Shown piece after piece: positions 11,054 to 23,242 of a DNA stretch of 64,000 nt; the first letter of the stretch is position 1; every line of letters begins with the position of its first letter. The notes under the pieces were generated by a model. That model ran no database searches and was not told the origin of the DNA. It saw only the letters and a list, made by a program, of their open reading frames with translations. Source of the DNA: Bilabrum cf. latius (taxonomy: Eukaryota; Bigyra: Bicosoecida; Bigyra; Bicosoecida); the NCBI GenBank assembly GCA_965178125.1, contig OZ237759.1, positions 1 through 64,000 of the forward strand, given 5' to 3'. A program made the position numbers and the translations under genes.

Positions 11054-12711
11054 TCTGAGGAACATTTGGCCAATGTTGTGGCCCTAGGCCGTCCCAACGC
11101 AATTTGAACGGTCTTCATATCTCCTGTGGTTGCCGAGATCGTATCCCGCAGGATTTCAGCATGAAAATCTTCAAGGCCCAATATTGGCGCCGCGCGTCAA
11201 AAGCGGAACCTGAGGAACATTTGGCCAATGATGTGGCCCTAGGCCGTCCCAACGCAATTTGAACGGTCTTCATATCTCCTGTGGTTGCCGAGATCGTATC
11301 CCGCAGGATTTCAGCATGAAAATCTTCAAGGCCCAATATTGGCGCTGCGCGTCAAAAGCGGAACCTGAGGAACATTTGGCCAATGTTGTGGCCCTAGGCC
11401 GTCCCAACGCAATTTGAACGGTCTTCATATCTCCTGTGGTTGCCGAGATCGTATCCCGCAGGATTTCAGCATGAAAATCTTCAAGGCCCAATATTGGCGC
11501 CGCGCGTCAAAAGCGGAACCTGAGGAACATTTGGCCAATGATGTGGCTCTAGGCCGTCCCAACGCAATTTGAACGGTCTTCATATCTCCTGTGGTTGCCG
11601 AGATCGTATCCCGCAGGATTTCAGCATGAAAATCTTCAAGGCCCAATATTGGCGCCGCGCGTCAAAAGCGGAACCTGAGGAACATTTGGCCAATGATGTG
11701 GCCCTAGGCCGTCCCAACGCAATTTGAACGGTCTTCATATCTCCTGTGGTTGCCGAGATCGTATCCCGCAGGATTTCAGCATGAAAATCTTCAAGGCCCA
11801 ATATTGGCGCCGCGCGTCAAAAGCAAAAGCGGAACCTGAGGAACATTTGGCCAATGATGTGGCTCTAGGCCGTCCCAACGCAATTTGAACGGTCTTCATA
11901 TCTCCTGTGGTTGCCGAGATCGTATCCCGCAGGATTTCAGCATGAAAATCTTCAAGGCCCAATATTGGCGCCGCGCGTCAAAAGCGGAACCTGAGGAACA
12001 TTTGGCCAATGATGTGGCCCTAGGCCGTCCCAACGCAATTTGAACGGTCTTCATATCTCCTGTGGTTGCCGAGATCGTATCCCGCAGGATTTCAGCATGA
12101 AAATCTTCAAGGCCCAATATTGGCGCCGCGCGTCAAAAGCGGAACCTGAGGAACATTTGGCCAATGATGTGGCTCTAGGCCGTCCCAATGCAATTTTAAC
12201 GGTCTTCATATCTCCTGTGGTTGCCGAGATCGTATCCCGCAGGATTTCAGCATGAAAATCTTCAAGGCCCAATATTGGCGCCGCGCGTCAAAAGCGGAAC
12301 CTGAGGAACATTTGGCCAATGTTGTGGCCCTAGGCCGTCCCAACGCAATTTGAACGGTCTTCATATCTCCTGTGGTTGCCGAGATCGTATCCCGCAGGAT
12401 TTCAGCATGAAAATCTTCAAGGCCCAATATTGGCGCCGCGCGTCAAAAGCGGAACCTGAGGAACATTTGGCCAATGTTGTGGCCCTAGGCCGTCCCAACG
12501 CAATTTGAACGGTCTTCATATCTCCTGTGGTTGCCGAGATCGTATCCCGCAGGATTTCAGCATGAAAATCTTCAAGGCCCAATATTGGCGCCGCGCGTCA
12601 AAAGCGGAACCTGAGGAACATTTGGCCAATGATGTGGCCCTAGGCCGTCCCAACGCAATTTGAACGGTCTTCATATCTCCTGTGGTTGCCGAGATCGTAT
12701 CCCGCAGGATT
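11054..12711. repeat. 155-bp satellite family B, copy A
   Basis: About 10.7 units of a 155-bp repeat related to family A. Landmarks are GAACATTTGGCCAATG and TGCCGAGATCGTATCCCGC. One unit (near 11820) has a 6-bp duplication AAGCAA. Families A, B and C share the period and several blocks (GAACATTTG, CCCTAGGCCGTCCC, GAGATCG, AATCTTCA) and so descend from one satellite. Confidence 0.95.
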
Positions 12712-12773
12712 TTGTCAAAAAGTGAAGATGAAAATATTTTTCCCCGACCCTGTCCCTGACTTTATAATAGATA

Positions 12774-13519
12774 CCCTAACCCTAACCCTAACCCTAACCC
12801 TAACCCTAACCCTAACCCTAACCCTAACCCTAACCCTAACCCTAACCCTAACCCTAACCCTAACCCTAACCCTAACCCTAACCCTAACCCTAACCCTAAC
12901 CCTAACCCTAACCCTAACCCTAACCCTAACCCTAACCCTAACCCTAACCCTAACCCTAACCCTAACCCTAACCCTAACCCTAACCCTAACCCTAACCCTA
13001 ACCCTAACCCTAACCCTAACCCTAACCCTAACCCTAACCCTAACCCTAACCCTAACCCTAACCCTAACCCTAACCCTAACCCTAACCCTAACCCTAACCC
13101 TAACCCTAACCCTAACCCTAACCCTAACCCTAACCCTAACCCTAACCCTAACCCTAACCCTAACCCTAACCCTAACCCTAACCCTAACCCTAACCCTAAC
13201 CCTAACCCTAACCCTAACCCTAACCCTAACCCTAACCCTAACCCTAACCCTAACCCTAACCCTAACCCTAACCCTAACCCTAACCCTAACCCTAACCCTA
13301 ACCCTAACCCTAACCCTAACCCTAACCCTAACCCTAACCCTAACCCTAACCCTAACCCTAACCCTAACCCTAACCCTAACCCTAACCCTAACCCTAACCC
13401 TAACCCTAACCCTAACCCTAACCCTAACCCTAACCCTAACCCTAACCCTAACCCTAACCCTAACCCTAACCCTAACCCTAACCCTAACCCTAACCCTAAC
13501 CCTAACTAAACCCTAACCT
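12774..13519 (+). repeat. Interstitial telomere tract 7, (CCCTAA)n, with linker 12712-12773
   Basis: A long tract of over 120 CCCTAA units, interrupted only near its right end by CTAACTAAACCCTAACC. Preceded by the linker variant ending TTTATAATAGATA, as at the left edge of the window. Confidence 0.97.
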
Positions 13520-13581
13520 CGACAAAAAGTGAAGATGAAATTTTTTTTTCCCCGACCCTGTCCCTGACTTTATATCAGATA

Positions 13582-13943
13582 CCCTAACCCTAACCCTAAC
13601 CCTAACCCTAACCCTAACCCTAACCCTAACCCTAACCCTAACCCTAACCCTAACCCTAACCCTAACCCTAACCCTAACCCTAACCCTAACCCTAACCCTA
13701 ACCCTAACCCTAACCCTAACCCTAACCCTAACCCTAACCCTAACCCTAACCCTAACCCTAACCCTAACCCTAACCCTAACCCTAACCCTCACCCCTAACC
13801 CTAACCCTAACCCTAACCCTAACCCTAACCCTAACCCTAACCCTAACCCTAACCCTAACCCTAACCCTAACCCTAACCCTAACCCTAACCCTAACCCTAA
13901 CCCTAACCCTAACCCTAACCCTAACCCTAACCCTAACCCTAAA
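13582..13943 (+). repeat. Interstitial telomere tract 8, (CCCTAA)n, with linker 13520-13581
   Basis: About 60 units with one irregularity (CCCTCACCCCTAACC near 13790). The linker variant has a T run and ends TTTATATCAGATA. It abuts the inverted 22-bp array directly. Confidence 0.96.
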
Positions 13944-15160
13944 AGGGGCGGTTTTGAAACCTACCCGGGGCGGTTTTGAAACCTACCCGGGGCGGTTTTG
14001 AAACCTACCCGGGGCGGTTTCGAAACCTACCCGGGGCGGTTTTGAAACCTACCCGGGGCGGTTTTGAAACCTACCCGGGGCGGTTTTGAAACCTACCCGG
14101 GGCGGTTTTGAAACCTACCCGGGGCGGTTTCAAAACCTACCCAGGGCGGTTTCAAAACCTACCCGGGGCGGTTTTGAAACCTAAAACCTAACCGGGGCGG
14201 TTTCAAAACCTACCCGGGGCGGTTTTGAAACCTACCCGGGGCGGTTTTGAAACCTACCCGGGGCGGTTTTGAAACCTACCCGGGGCGGTTTCAAAACCTA
14301 CCCGGGGCGGTTTCAAAACCTACCCGGGGCGGTTTTGAAACCTACCCGGGGCGGTTTCAAAACCTACCCGGGGCGGTTTTGAAACCTACCCAGGGCGGTT
14401 TCAAAACCTACCCGCGGCGGTTTCAAAACCTACCCGGGGCGGTTTTGAAACCTACCCGGGGCGGTTTCAAAACCTACCCGGGGCGGTTTCAAAACCTACC
14501 CGGGGCGGTTTCAAAACCTACCCGGGGCGGTTTCGAAACCTACCCGGGGCGGTTTTGAAACCTACCCGGGGCGGTTTTGAAACCTACCCGGGGCGGTTTT
14601 GAAACCTACCCGGGGCGGTTTTGAAACCTACCCGGGGCGGTTTTGAAACCTACCCGGGGCGGTTTCAAAACCTACCCGGGGCGGTTTCGAAACCTACCCG
14701 GGGCGGTTTTGAAACCTACCCGGGGCGGTTTCAAAACCTACCCGGGGCGGTTTTGAAACCTACCCGGGGCGGTTTTGAAACCTACCCGGGGCGGTTTTGA
14801 AACCTACCCGGGGCGGTTTTGAAACCTACCCAGGGCGGTTTCAAAACCTACCCGGGGCGGTTTCAAAACCTACCCGGGGCGGTTTTGAAACCTACCCAGG
14901 GCGGTTTCAAAACCTACCCGCGGCGGTTTCAAAACCTACCCGGGGCGGTTTTGAAACCTACCCAGGGCGGTTTCAAAACCTACCCGGGGCGGTTTCAAAA
15001 CCTACCCGGGGCGGTTTCAAAACCTACCCGGGGCGGTTTCAAAACCTACCCGGGGCGGTTTTGAAACCTAACCGGGGCGGTTTCAAAACCTACCCGGGGC
15101 GGTTTTGAAACCTACCCGGGGCGGTTTTGAAACCTAACCGGGGCGGTTTTGAAACCTAAC
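13944..15160 (-). repeat. 22-bp tandem array, left flank of the complete element (inverted)
   Basis: About 55 units of GGGGCGGTTTTGAAACCTACCC or GGGGCGGTTTCAAAACCTACCC, the reverse-complement orientation of the right-hand arrays. The inner 8 bp switches between TTTTGAAA and its reverse complement TTTCAAAA from unit to unit, which the right arrays do not do. A few units have CCGCGG, CCCAGG or AACCGG junctions. Together with 25044-26577 it makes inverted flanks around the two-gene element. Confidence 0.93.
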
Positions 15161-15374
15161 ATGTCTGGATCCTGAGAGAGGTGGCCGAACAGGGATCCAC
15201 ATGGCTCTGGCGGCTGCCTGCCGGATGTGGTGTGGAGGCATCCGGATGTTTGGACATTTCCAGCACGCCACTTGGCCTTATGCACCTTTGGGATACAACA
15301 TATTGCTCTTGCACCTGATACCTGAGCTATATCCAGCAAAGAGTCATCAACTTCAAATGGTACACTAGAGATGA
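15161..15374. other. 3' flank of the large gene
   Basis: Unique noncoding sequence between the left 22-bp array and the TGA of the large gene; nothing recognisable. Confidence 0.5.
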
Positions 15375-18300
15375 TCAACCGAACATGTGCTAGAGTTGCA
15401 TCCTGCCCTTTCCGCGGCCATCAGCTTGAGCGGTCTCTTGAAGATGCTTCGCTGTTCTCCGCCATGATGCGAGCAAGCCCTAGACCTTTCCAATGGACAG
15501 GGCCATCTTCCCTTGGTTCTCTCCCCAGACATCCGCTGCTTTAAATGCACTGATCTCGGCAGGACTCCAGTTGCCGGGCCCCTCGGCCAATTCTACCTCC
15601 ATAGGATCGTCCTTGGCACGAAACACCGTCTGGCACACCAACTGCACCCGCTCTGCTTCATCACCAAGTCCCACACCCAGGCCCATCAACAAAGAGTACT
15701 GGCGCAACACATGCTTCCACTCCTGCACCACGCTCCACCCAGCAAGCGTCCGTGCCAAAGGACTGGGCTCTACTGCAAAGGGATGTCGCTAGGATCTGAC
15801 AAACCCCGTCAGAAGCAGCGTACCTCGCAGGCAGACCTTCTATCTGGCGGATCCAACTGGATATGTCCGACTACGCCTGTACAGGCGAGCGGCTCCTCTA
15901 GCTGCTTGCACCACCAGACGAACTCGCTCCGCTTGGACGGCCTCCCATCCGAGAGCACCCAGTCTCCCCAGCCGCTCCGCTGCTCCTTCCCCTTCGACCT
16001 CGGCAGCTCCAGCCAACTCACGCGCTCGCTCCACGGCATTTCGTAGGCCTCGGACCCGTCCAATGGACGCACGAACCATGGCAAGCACTGCGTGACAACT
16101 TGCACCGCCGTGCAAAGCATTGCGAGCTGTCTTCACCACCCGTCGAGCCATCCGGACCAGCGATGAGAGTCTCCTCAGCTTCTCCAAAGCCTCTTGCCCT
16201 CTACTTGCCGCGATTGCACAGCCGATACGAAAACCTACGCGCTCTTGCCGGCTGTTCGTCTCCGGCAGATCTCGATGCATAATTTCGTCTCTGTGGCGCA
16301 GATGTGCAGCCTCGGATCGGTCCATGAGCGCTTGCACCTTGGCCAAGAGCTTCACGGTCTCGACACCACACAGTTCCGTGAGGAGCATCTCGGCCGCTAC
16401 AGCAGCGTTGACGGCAGCTTGACGCTGTTCGCTTCCCTCGTCCAGGACCATTGCGTCAGAGACATCGGACCTCAGCCACCCTACTACCAAACGTGTCGCT
16501 CGCACTACGGGCTGCTATGCCTCCTCCTGGCAAGCCCGACCCGCCACCGTGGCGATGCCCATCAGCGCAAGGCTAGCCCGTCTGGTCTCGAAGCTTCCAC
16601 GCCTAAGCACCGCTGCAGTACTCTCACCGATGGTACCTTCCTCCAATGGCAAGCGGAACTAGTCCCGCCAGGGCCTCCGCATATCCTCCACGTCAAGCGC
16701 ATCCCAAGGCTCCACCTACCGTGCACGAAGCAGTCGCCTGGTCCTGTCGTAGACGGAAGTGCTCATATATCTCAACTGCTAGATCCGCCGCATGGCTGCC
16801 AAGACTGCAGCTCGGGTGAGGCTGTCGACACGGGCAGCCTCTTGCGTCGAACCCGGCAGCGCCAGCGTCAAGCGCTCCCCTGCGTGCGTGCCACTGCGAA
16901 CCAAGTCGAGTTCCTCTTCCTTGACCAAACGGCCCTGCCGACGGACCGTGCCGATAGCAATCTGGAGCAGGTTGTCGTGCAGCACGGTGGCCGCCCTGCC
17001 AGCAAGCATCAGCTGCAGTGGGGAGGCAGACTGGGTCCCATCCACCCTTATGGTATCCGGCACTCCGCCCAGCGGGAGCGACCCTAGCCTAAACCGCCCG
17101 TCGTCATCCTAGCCGGTAAGACACAGCGCCAGCGGAAATGGCACACCAGGGGTGTTCACCGGAATCGCCGTCCCATGCGGGAACTTCTCGTTCTTGCCTC
17201 CTCTCACCATGGCCGCAAATGCACCAATTGCCGCCAAGGGGACATCCTCGTACACCTTCTGGAGCGCGGAGACCATGTCTTCGAGCGTTACTCCCAGGTT
17301 TCTCATGGTCTCGTGCATCAGCGATGCTGGAGCCCCCAGCAAGGTGGCCGCTTTGGCCTGCTGCTCGATGCTCTGCGTCAGAGCCACGGTATTCTCGAGC
17401 TGCATGACCACCTCGGACGCAAGCCTTCCTGGGCTGATTCGCACTACAGCAGCCAGCAGAGGGCCTGGGGCGTTGATCAGCACGGCAGACACCAAGGCCG
17501 GGTGCAGCATTCGACCAATGACCCGGCCGAGCTCCACGCAGGGATCGTCACTGCCGCTCTGCAGGAACGACCTCAGATCCAGCAAGGCGCAGTCCTTGGG
17601 AGACTCAGTCCCAGCGGCGAATCCGACAACGTGGCGCCGGCTGTCAGCCCGTGTAACCGCGAGTGGTCGCTGCCCCGTGCAGGCAATGAGCGAGGCCGAC
17701 TGCACACCCACCACAATGAGTGACGCTACGCCGTGCAGCAGCTTCGGAAGCACCTCTGGAGAGCGGGCCTCCGGATCCGTGATCTCCCTCACCCCGCCCC
17801 TGGTCACAACCTGAAGCACCATAGCCAGAGTTGCCTGGGCGACGCGGCACTGGCCGTTCCAGCTGCGTGGATCCTTCTCCACCGTTCGCCGTCGGTCCGC
17901 AATGGTGCCATCCGCCACATGCCAGATGGCCTGCCGCAGTCTGGCCTCGGGACGCGGAAGGACGGACTCCATGATGGACCGGGTCATGGCTTGCCCAGTC
18001 TGGGTGGGGGCCACCATCTGCGACACATCCAGCGCTAGCATGCGCAGCTCCCCCGCGACCGCCTGCTGAACAGCCAAACCGTCCGACACCTGCTCGGCCG
18101 CCATAGCCTTGTTCTCGATACTGGCCGCCGTAGCCATGGCCCCTCGGACCGCCTCCTCCAAGTCCCGCGTGACGGCATGCGCCACCTCCCGCTGCACCAT
18201 GGCAGCAACTGTGTCAAAGAAGGGCGCTCGAACTGTCGACGTTCCCTCCGCCAGGGCATCCACGAGACTGGCGTGTCCGTCCTCAAGTCCCAGCGCCATT

Positions 18301-21300
18301 GCTAGTCCCATCAGCAGACCAGGCCCTGCCATGCTGAATTCGACGCGAAGCGACGCTCGAGCGTCACCAATAGCCTGCAACCTGCGACACGCGATCTCTG
18401 TGGCCTCGTCGTGCGCAACCCTTGCCATGGTGGCCGCAGCAGCCCGCCCCACCTTTGGAACCTGCTGCCTGCATCGCTCCAGCTCACCATACAGCCGAGA
18501 CCCAAGCCGTTGGTGACTGTCGCCGCTGAGCCTCGTGGAGCGGAACGCCTGCTCGACGTACATCTGCACCCCGTGAGATACGCTCAGCATCGCGGGCAAG
18601 AGCTTCCGAACAAACTCGTCGTCCCGCTCGCGGGTGGCCTGCGATACCAGCTCAGCCACGTGCTGAAAGTCATGCTTAGTCATGGCAGCTTGCGTATCGC
18701 CTCTGGCACGAGCCCTGAACTGCACACTGCCCAGAGATGGGCTCATGAGCAGGCAGTTCACGTTCTCTTCATCCACTTGCATTGGGAAGACGAACTAGCT
18801 CCCCACCTGTCCGAAGCCCGGTACGGAGGAGATGTCGGCCACGGCCTCACCCGCAAGTGCCATGGCATGACGCAGGCCCAGCACGCTCGGAAACGCAGCG
18901 TGCATGTCGCCGCCACCTGCCATGAAGCCCAGGTCCATGGAGAGCAACACGGGGTCCTGGCACTGGATCTCTGGTCGATGTTGCCCGAGCTCCGTCGCCA
19001 TGCGGATGGCGTCCCTCCCGGCGGCAAGAGGGTCGACAAACACTACAGGGTGCCCGCCGTGGTCCGGAGGGTCCTCCTCAGGCTCACCAGCGGCCGGAGC
19101 CTGTCGCAGCATCAGGGATCGCATCACAGCAACCGCCGCCTGGTTCTGGCCCCCGACGACCAGGATTCGGTAGATCGAGCACGCCAGGACCCCTTGGATC
19201 TTCAGTCCGTCAGGATATCTCAGCCTGTGGGGCAGATGGCTGACCTGGGTGGGATGCAGGGCCGCGTCCTCGCTCAGGACCCGGAGCACTTCGCACAGGA
19301 AGTACCCGGGCCTGCTGCGATGCCCGCCATCAGGCTCAGCAGTCCCACGCACGCCCATGTGACGGTCTCCAGGACTCAAAGTCTCGGTGTGGGTGCTTCC
19401 GCGAGAGACACCGACGGGCGAGTCGGTTGCTACAATCGCGTACGATGCGGAGAGTCCCTGCGCCGTCGTGGCAGTCCTCGGGGTCGACTGCACCATGAAC
19501 TCGGGCCCGCGGTACCCCTCCTTCTCTCTCACGTAGTTGATGGCGCCTGCGATGCCAATCAGGAGCGACTGCACGGCCTGGTCGAACGGCGTTCCAACGA
19601 GGCGCATACCCTCCAGTCGTCGGATGTTCCAGCGCCTCGCGAGTGTGCGCAAGGAGGCCTGCTCTTCCTCAGACCCTGCGTGAGCAACGCCAAACACCCG
19701 AGCCACACCGCCCTCCGGTAGCACGACTCGCACCTCAGCCGCCCCCGCCAGGAGGACAGAGACCGAGACGTCGCCAGATCCGACCCCGCGCTGTTTGGGC
19801 ATCATCGTGAGGTACTTGCGGAGCGTGGCACGTGCGGATTTCACGGCCCTGGCATTGCCTCGCACTGTGCCGGTGCTTCCCTCCAGGATCGCTTCAGCTT
19901 CCTCTAGCACCCCAACCTCCTCGCTGCTCTGGTGGAAGCGACGAGCTGCACTCCGAACGTCCGATGTCAGGGATTGGACGGTCACGTGGTCCCCTGCTGG
20001 TGCAGGGAGAGCGTGATGGATGCGGTGCAGCCGCAGCGGCTCCGAATCCACACCCATGTTCTGGATCCCCATCGGTCCAAGGTACGCGACGTCGATGCGG
20101 GGTGAGTAGTACGCGCCGTGAGTCCTCGGCGTGCCGGGATTGTCCCGCTCCTACGTGGGGATGTGCCGGTTGAAGACGATGCTGTAGCCGAGCCGGGGCC
20201 TGGATGAGCCGCTCGTCTCCACCTCGGTGCGCTGGTGCTGCTGCGTGGCCGACTGCACCCTGATCTGCCCCCCGTCCCTCTGCAGACCCCTGCGCCCGCA
20301 GAGGACCCCATCCTGCGTCGCCGAGTCGGCTCCAATCAGCACGTCGATGAGGCCGTAGGCTTGGTCCAGCGGCTCGTCCAGCAGGAGCCGTGACACCGGC
20401 CCCCCAAGCACCAGCATGAACGGGCTGGTCTGCACCTCCTGGGAGGCTCCGGCGCCGGCTAGGATCCCGACCACCTCCATGGCGTCGACATCGGAGAGCT
20501 CAGAGCGGACCGCCACGGGGGCCGCCATGCCGTCTGGTGGGTTCCGCAGCACATCCGGGGCGGCCTCCTGCTCCTCTTCAGGCTCGCCTTCCAGCTCGGC
20601 ATCCGCAGCTCCGAAAGCCCCCGCGGCAGGATCTCCACCATCCGCTTCCTCGTCGCCGCCTTGGTCTCCGTCCGAGTCCCACTGGCCTTCCCCACCCCAC
20701 TCGCCTTCTCCAGCCTCATACCCGGCATCTTCGTCGCCCTCTGCATGCTCCTCCGCCCCAGCCGGCTGCGCCGCCGGCCCCTCCTCCATCTCGTCCTCGT
20801 CCTCGTCCTCGTACACGAACGCTGGAGGCTGCTCGGAGAGCCCGACCGCGTCAAAGACCGTCTCGTCCACGCGGTTGTACTCGATGTAGTGATCCCACTC
20901 CGTGCGGAGCGGAGAGAGCTTGTGGCTGTGCAGCCCGGGCTCCGCCAGCATCGGAGACGGCCAGAAGCTGACCGCCACCGAAGCCAGCTTGCTCCGAATG
21001 AAGGCAGCCCCTTCCTCGTTCAGGTCTTCGCTCTCCAGCATCTTGGTGATGTCAGTCCAGCCAACGAGCTGCACGAGAAAGCGGCCGCGCCTCTGCGCGC
21101 GCTGCTCCACGCCGGCAGCATCAGTCTCGGCATGCAGGAGGCTGTCCACGACGACAACGGCGCGCCTCTGGTACGCCCACCAGCGCCGCATGCCTTGCAT
21201 GGTCACCGTCTCCATCACTGGAGGTGCGAGCGCCCTCCACACCTCGGGAGGCAGCTCCTGCCTGCCAACGCAGGTCAGCAGGCCCTGCAGGGCCTGCACC

Positions 21301-22361
21301 GCCTCGTCGTCCACCTCCCATATGTGGTAGGCCAGCATGGGGTGCTGCGCGAGGTCGTCCGTCGCCTCGTGCATGCCGAACCGGTACTCGGGCGGGAGGT
21401 TGACGGCCAGGGCCTCCTCTCCCTGCGCTCCCCCCGGGTCGCCGACGACCAGGTTCCACGCCTGCACGGGTGGCGCACCGACCTCCCCTCCGGCGTCTGG
21501 GCCTGCGCCACCGCCTTGGGCGCCGGCTGCCTCTGCACCGGCAGCGAACACGACTCCGGGGATGGGCAGCTCGGGCGCTCCTCCCTCTGCCCCGAAGAGC
21601 GGCTGCTGGCCCTGAGCATCCCAGACCATGGCCTGCCGAGCTGCCTGGGTGGCCGCGTGGGCGGCTTGGCGCCCGAGGAAGATGGCCTGGACCGCTTCTG
21701 GGGGCTCGTCGTCCTCCATCGCGTCCTCCCCTGCGCCGACCCCGGCCAGGACGGGCACCTCGGCGAGAGGCACGGGCCCAGGGACGAGTTGGTGCTGGGC
21801 AGCCTGGGCAGCTGGCTGCTGCTCGGCTGCTGGAGGGGCCGGACCGACGCCGGCTGGCCCACCTGCAGGCTCCTGCTGGGGCTCCGGGATCGGGAGGAAG
21901 GCGTCGGCATCGCCAGCTGGCGGCTCGGGCTGCAAGCCTCCTGGGACCGGCAGGTTGGCACCCGGACCAGCGGGGTGCTGGGGCGGGGCGGCGGCCATCG
22001 CCTGCTGGCCAGCAGCAAGAGCTGCACCAGGTGGTGGTTGGTGGGCGCCCTCTTGCTGCTGGTGCTGGGGCTCCGGAGCATGCTCGCCGATGGCTGGGGC
22101 GGGGGCCGGCAGGCCTGCCGCATCGCCCCCCCCGGCGGCATGGCCGCCTGGCGCTGGCCCCACCTGGGCCGGGATCTGGGCCTGCGCCTCGCCGGCCGGC
22201 GGGCCAGGCAGGGCGGCACCTCCTGGTTGAAGTGGCCCTGGGACTCCGATGCGCACGCGATGCGGGTTCTGAGCGTAGCCCTTCGCGCGGCGGTCCAGGA
22301 AGGCCCGAAGGTAGTCGAGAGCCTTCACATGCTTGGTGGCGTCGTACGTGGACTGCGCCAT
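15375..22361 (-). CDS. Large subtelomeric-element protein, 2,328 aa (copy B, complete)
   Basis: One frame from ATG 22361 to TGA 15375-15377, exactly 2,329 codons, if TAG is sense. It crosses 11 in-frame TAGs, including 20151, 18795, 17109, 16779, 15840 and 15480. Read with the standard code it would be about nine adjoining fragments, all in the same frame. Order: a Pro/Ala/Gln/Gly-rich N-terminus (to ~residue 300); a Trp-containing folded stretch; an acidic tract (~residues 520-600); a mixed alpha/beta-looking region (~760-1190) with YFL and hydrophobic ILVVGG motifs; then a long Ala/Val/Arg-rich, probably helical region to the end. I see no transmembrane run, nuclease, polymerase or protease motif, and I recognise no family. 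It is divergent from the 511-residue gene. Function unknown; a structural or nucleoprotein role for an element is possible. Confidence 0.8.
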
Positions 22362-22385
22362 GACCAGACTGCGGACAGAGATGCC

Positions 22386-22402
22386 ACAAGGATATATAAT
22401 AT
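22386..22402 (-). promoter_or_regulatory. TATA-like element upstream of the large gene (copy B)
   Basis: Same GGATATATAATATAC sequence as in copy A, about 30 bp upstream of the start codon at 22361. Inference. Confidence 0.35.
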
Positions 22403-22936
22403 ACTTGGGATGTGATTAGTATGATGGTACGATGCGTTGTTCCCTGGTGGCGCACTCGTCACGGCGGTGCCGCGCATCAGGTTCCGCAACCTGATCCGGG
22501 CCACCACAAATGTTGTCGCAGCACACCTGCCGCAAGCAAAGTGAGCATTGGGCGCGCAGCCTATATATCGCCGCGCAATTGTTTGCAGTATGTTATATTA
22601 TTTGATAATATGCGCGAGATTAGTTCCAACGAGTGCTTGCCGTCGCGCAATTGAGCCAAACGTCTGAACCACGTTGCAGCAAGCGCATTGCGCAAGGCAA
22701 TCCCCACGCATACCCCATCGATTTGACTCACGTTTGCTTTAGGGTTGTATGCACAATATGCTATAGTAGCTATATGCCAAGTATGCGCCTCTGCAATTGA
22801 ATACAAGGAGCGCAATATGAGTGTTTCTGATTTCGCGCTGCTCGTTGGGTGAACGGGTAGGTTTCGGCGTGACAAGTGCAAGTTGCGTGCACTTTTGATG
22901 CGAATCTGTATTTTTTTTTCGGTTTCGCGTGGGTTG
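22403..22936. other. Divergent intergenic region, copy B
   Basis: Same AT-richer noncoding DNA as 6803-7336, without visible base changes. Likely promoters for both element genes. Confidence 0.5.
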
Positions 22937-23024
22937 CTGTGGTGGTGTAGTGGTATTGCGTACGGTTGGTAATCGCACCCAGGCCTACCCCCGAGGTTCG
23001 ATTCCCGTTGGGGCGATCTTTTTT
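22937..23024 (+). ncRNA. tRNA-like Pol III element (copy B)
   Basis: Second copy of the A-box/B-box/T-run element, at 22943-22953, 22995-23005 and 23019-23024. Same doubts about the fold as for copy A. Confidence 0.4.
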
Positions 23025-23242
23025 AATTTTTTTCTGGGCTGGGGTCCGCCCCCCCACGACTGGGGGATCGACCTAACATCATGGGTCCCGGGTCTGAGAC
23101 CGAGTGCGCGGGGTCGTGGCCTTCTTTTTCTTTGCCCTCGAGCTTGCCCTGGAGACTCCCTGGGTCTCATGTCCGTGTTCGCTGCCGCATCCAAGCGCCT
23201 GTTCGTGGCCTTACCCGTGTTCCCCCAGCACCGCAGAGTACT

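Noticed and set aside
12774-13506. Leu-Thr, Val-Arg or Gly-Leu repeat proteins
   Set aside because: Mere translations of (CCCTAA)n telomere DNA.
9444-15160. CRISPR-like arrays
   Set aside because: The 22-bp units are directly adjacent without unique spacers, and the context is eukaryotic.
15375-22361. Decayed pseudogene with many nonsense mutations
   Set aside because: All interruptions are TAG, never TGA or TAA, with no frameshift over 2,329 codons, and well-conserved genes in the same window show the same pattern.
20661-22415. 584-residue plus-strand frame (also 5061-6815)
   Set aside because: Antisense shadow of the large gene; Arg/Leu/His-rich composition typical of the complement of GC-rich coding DNA.
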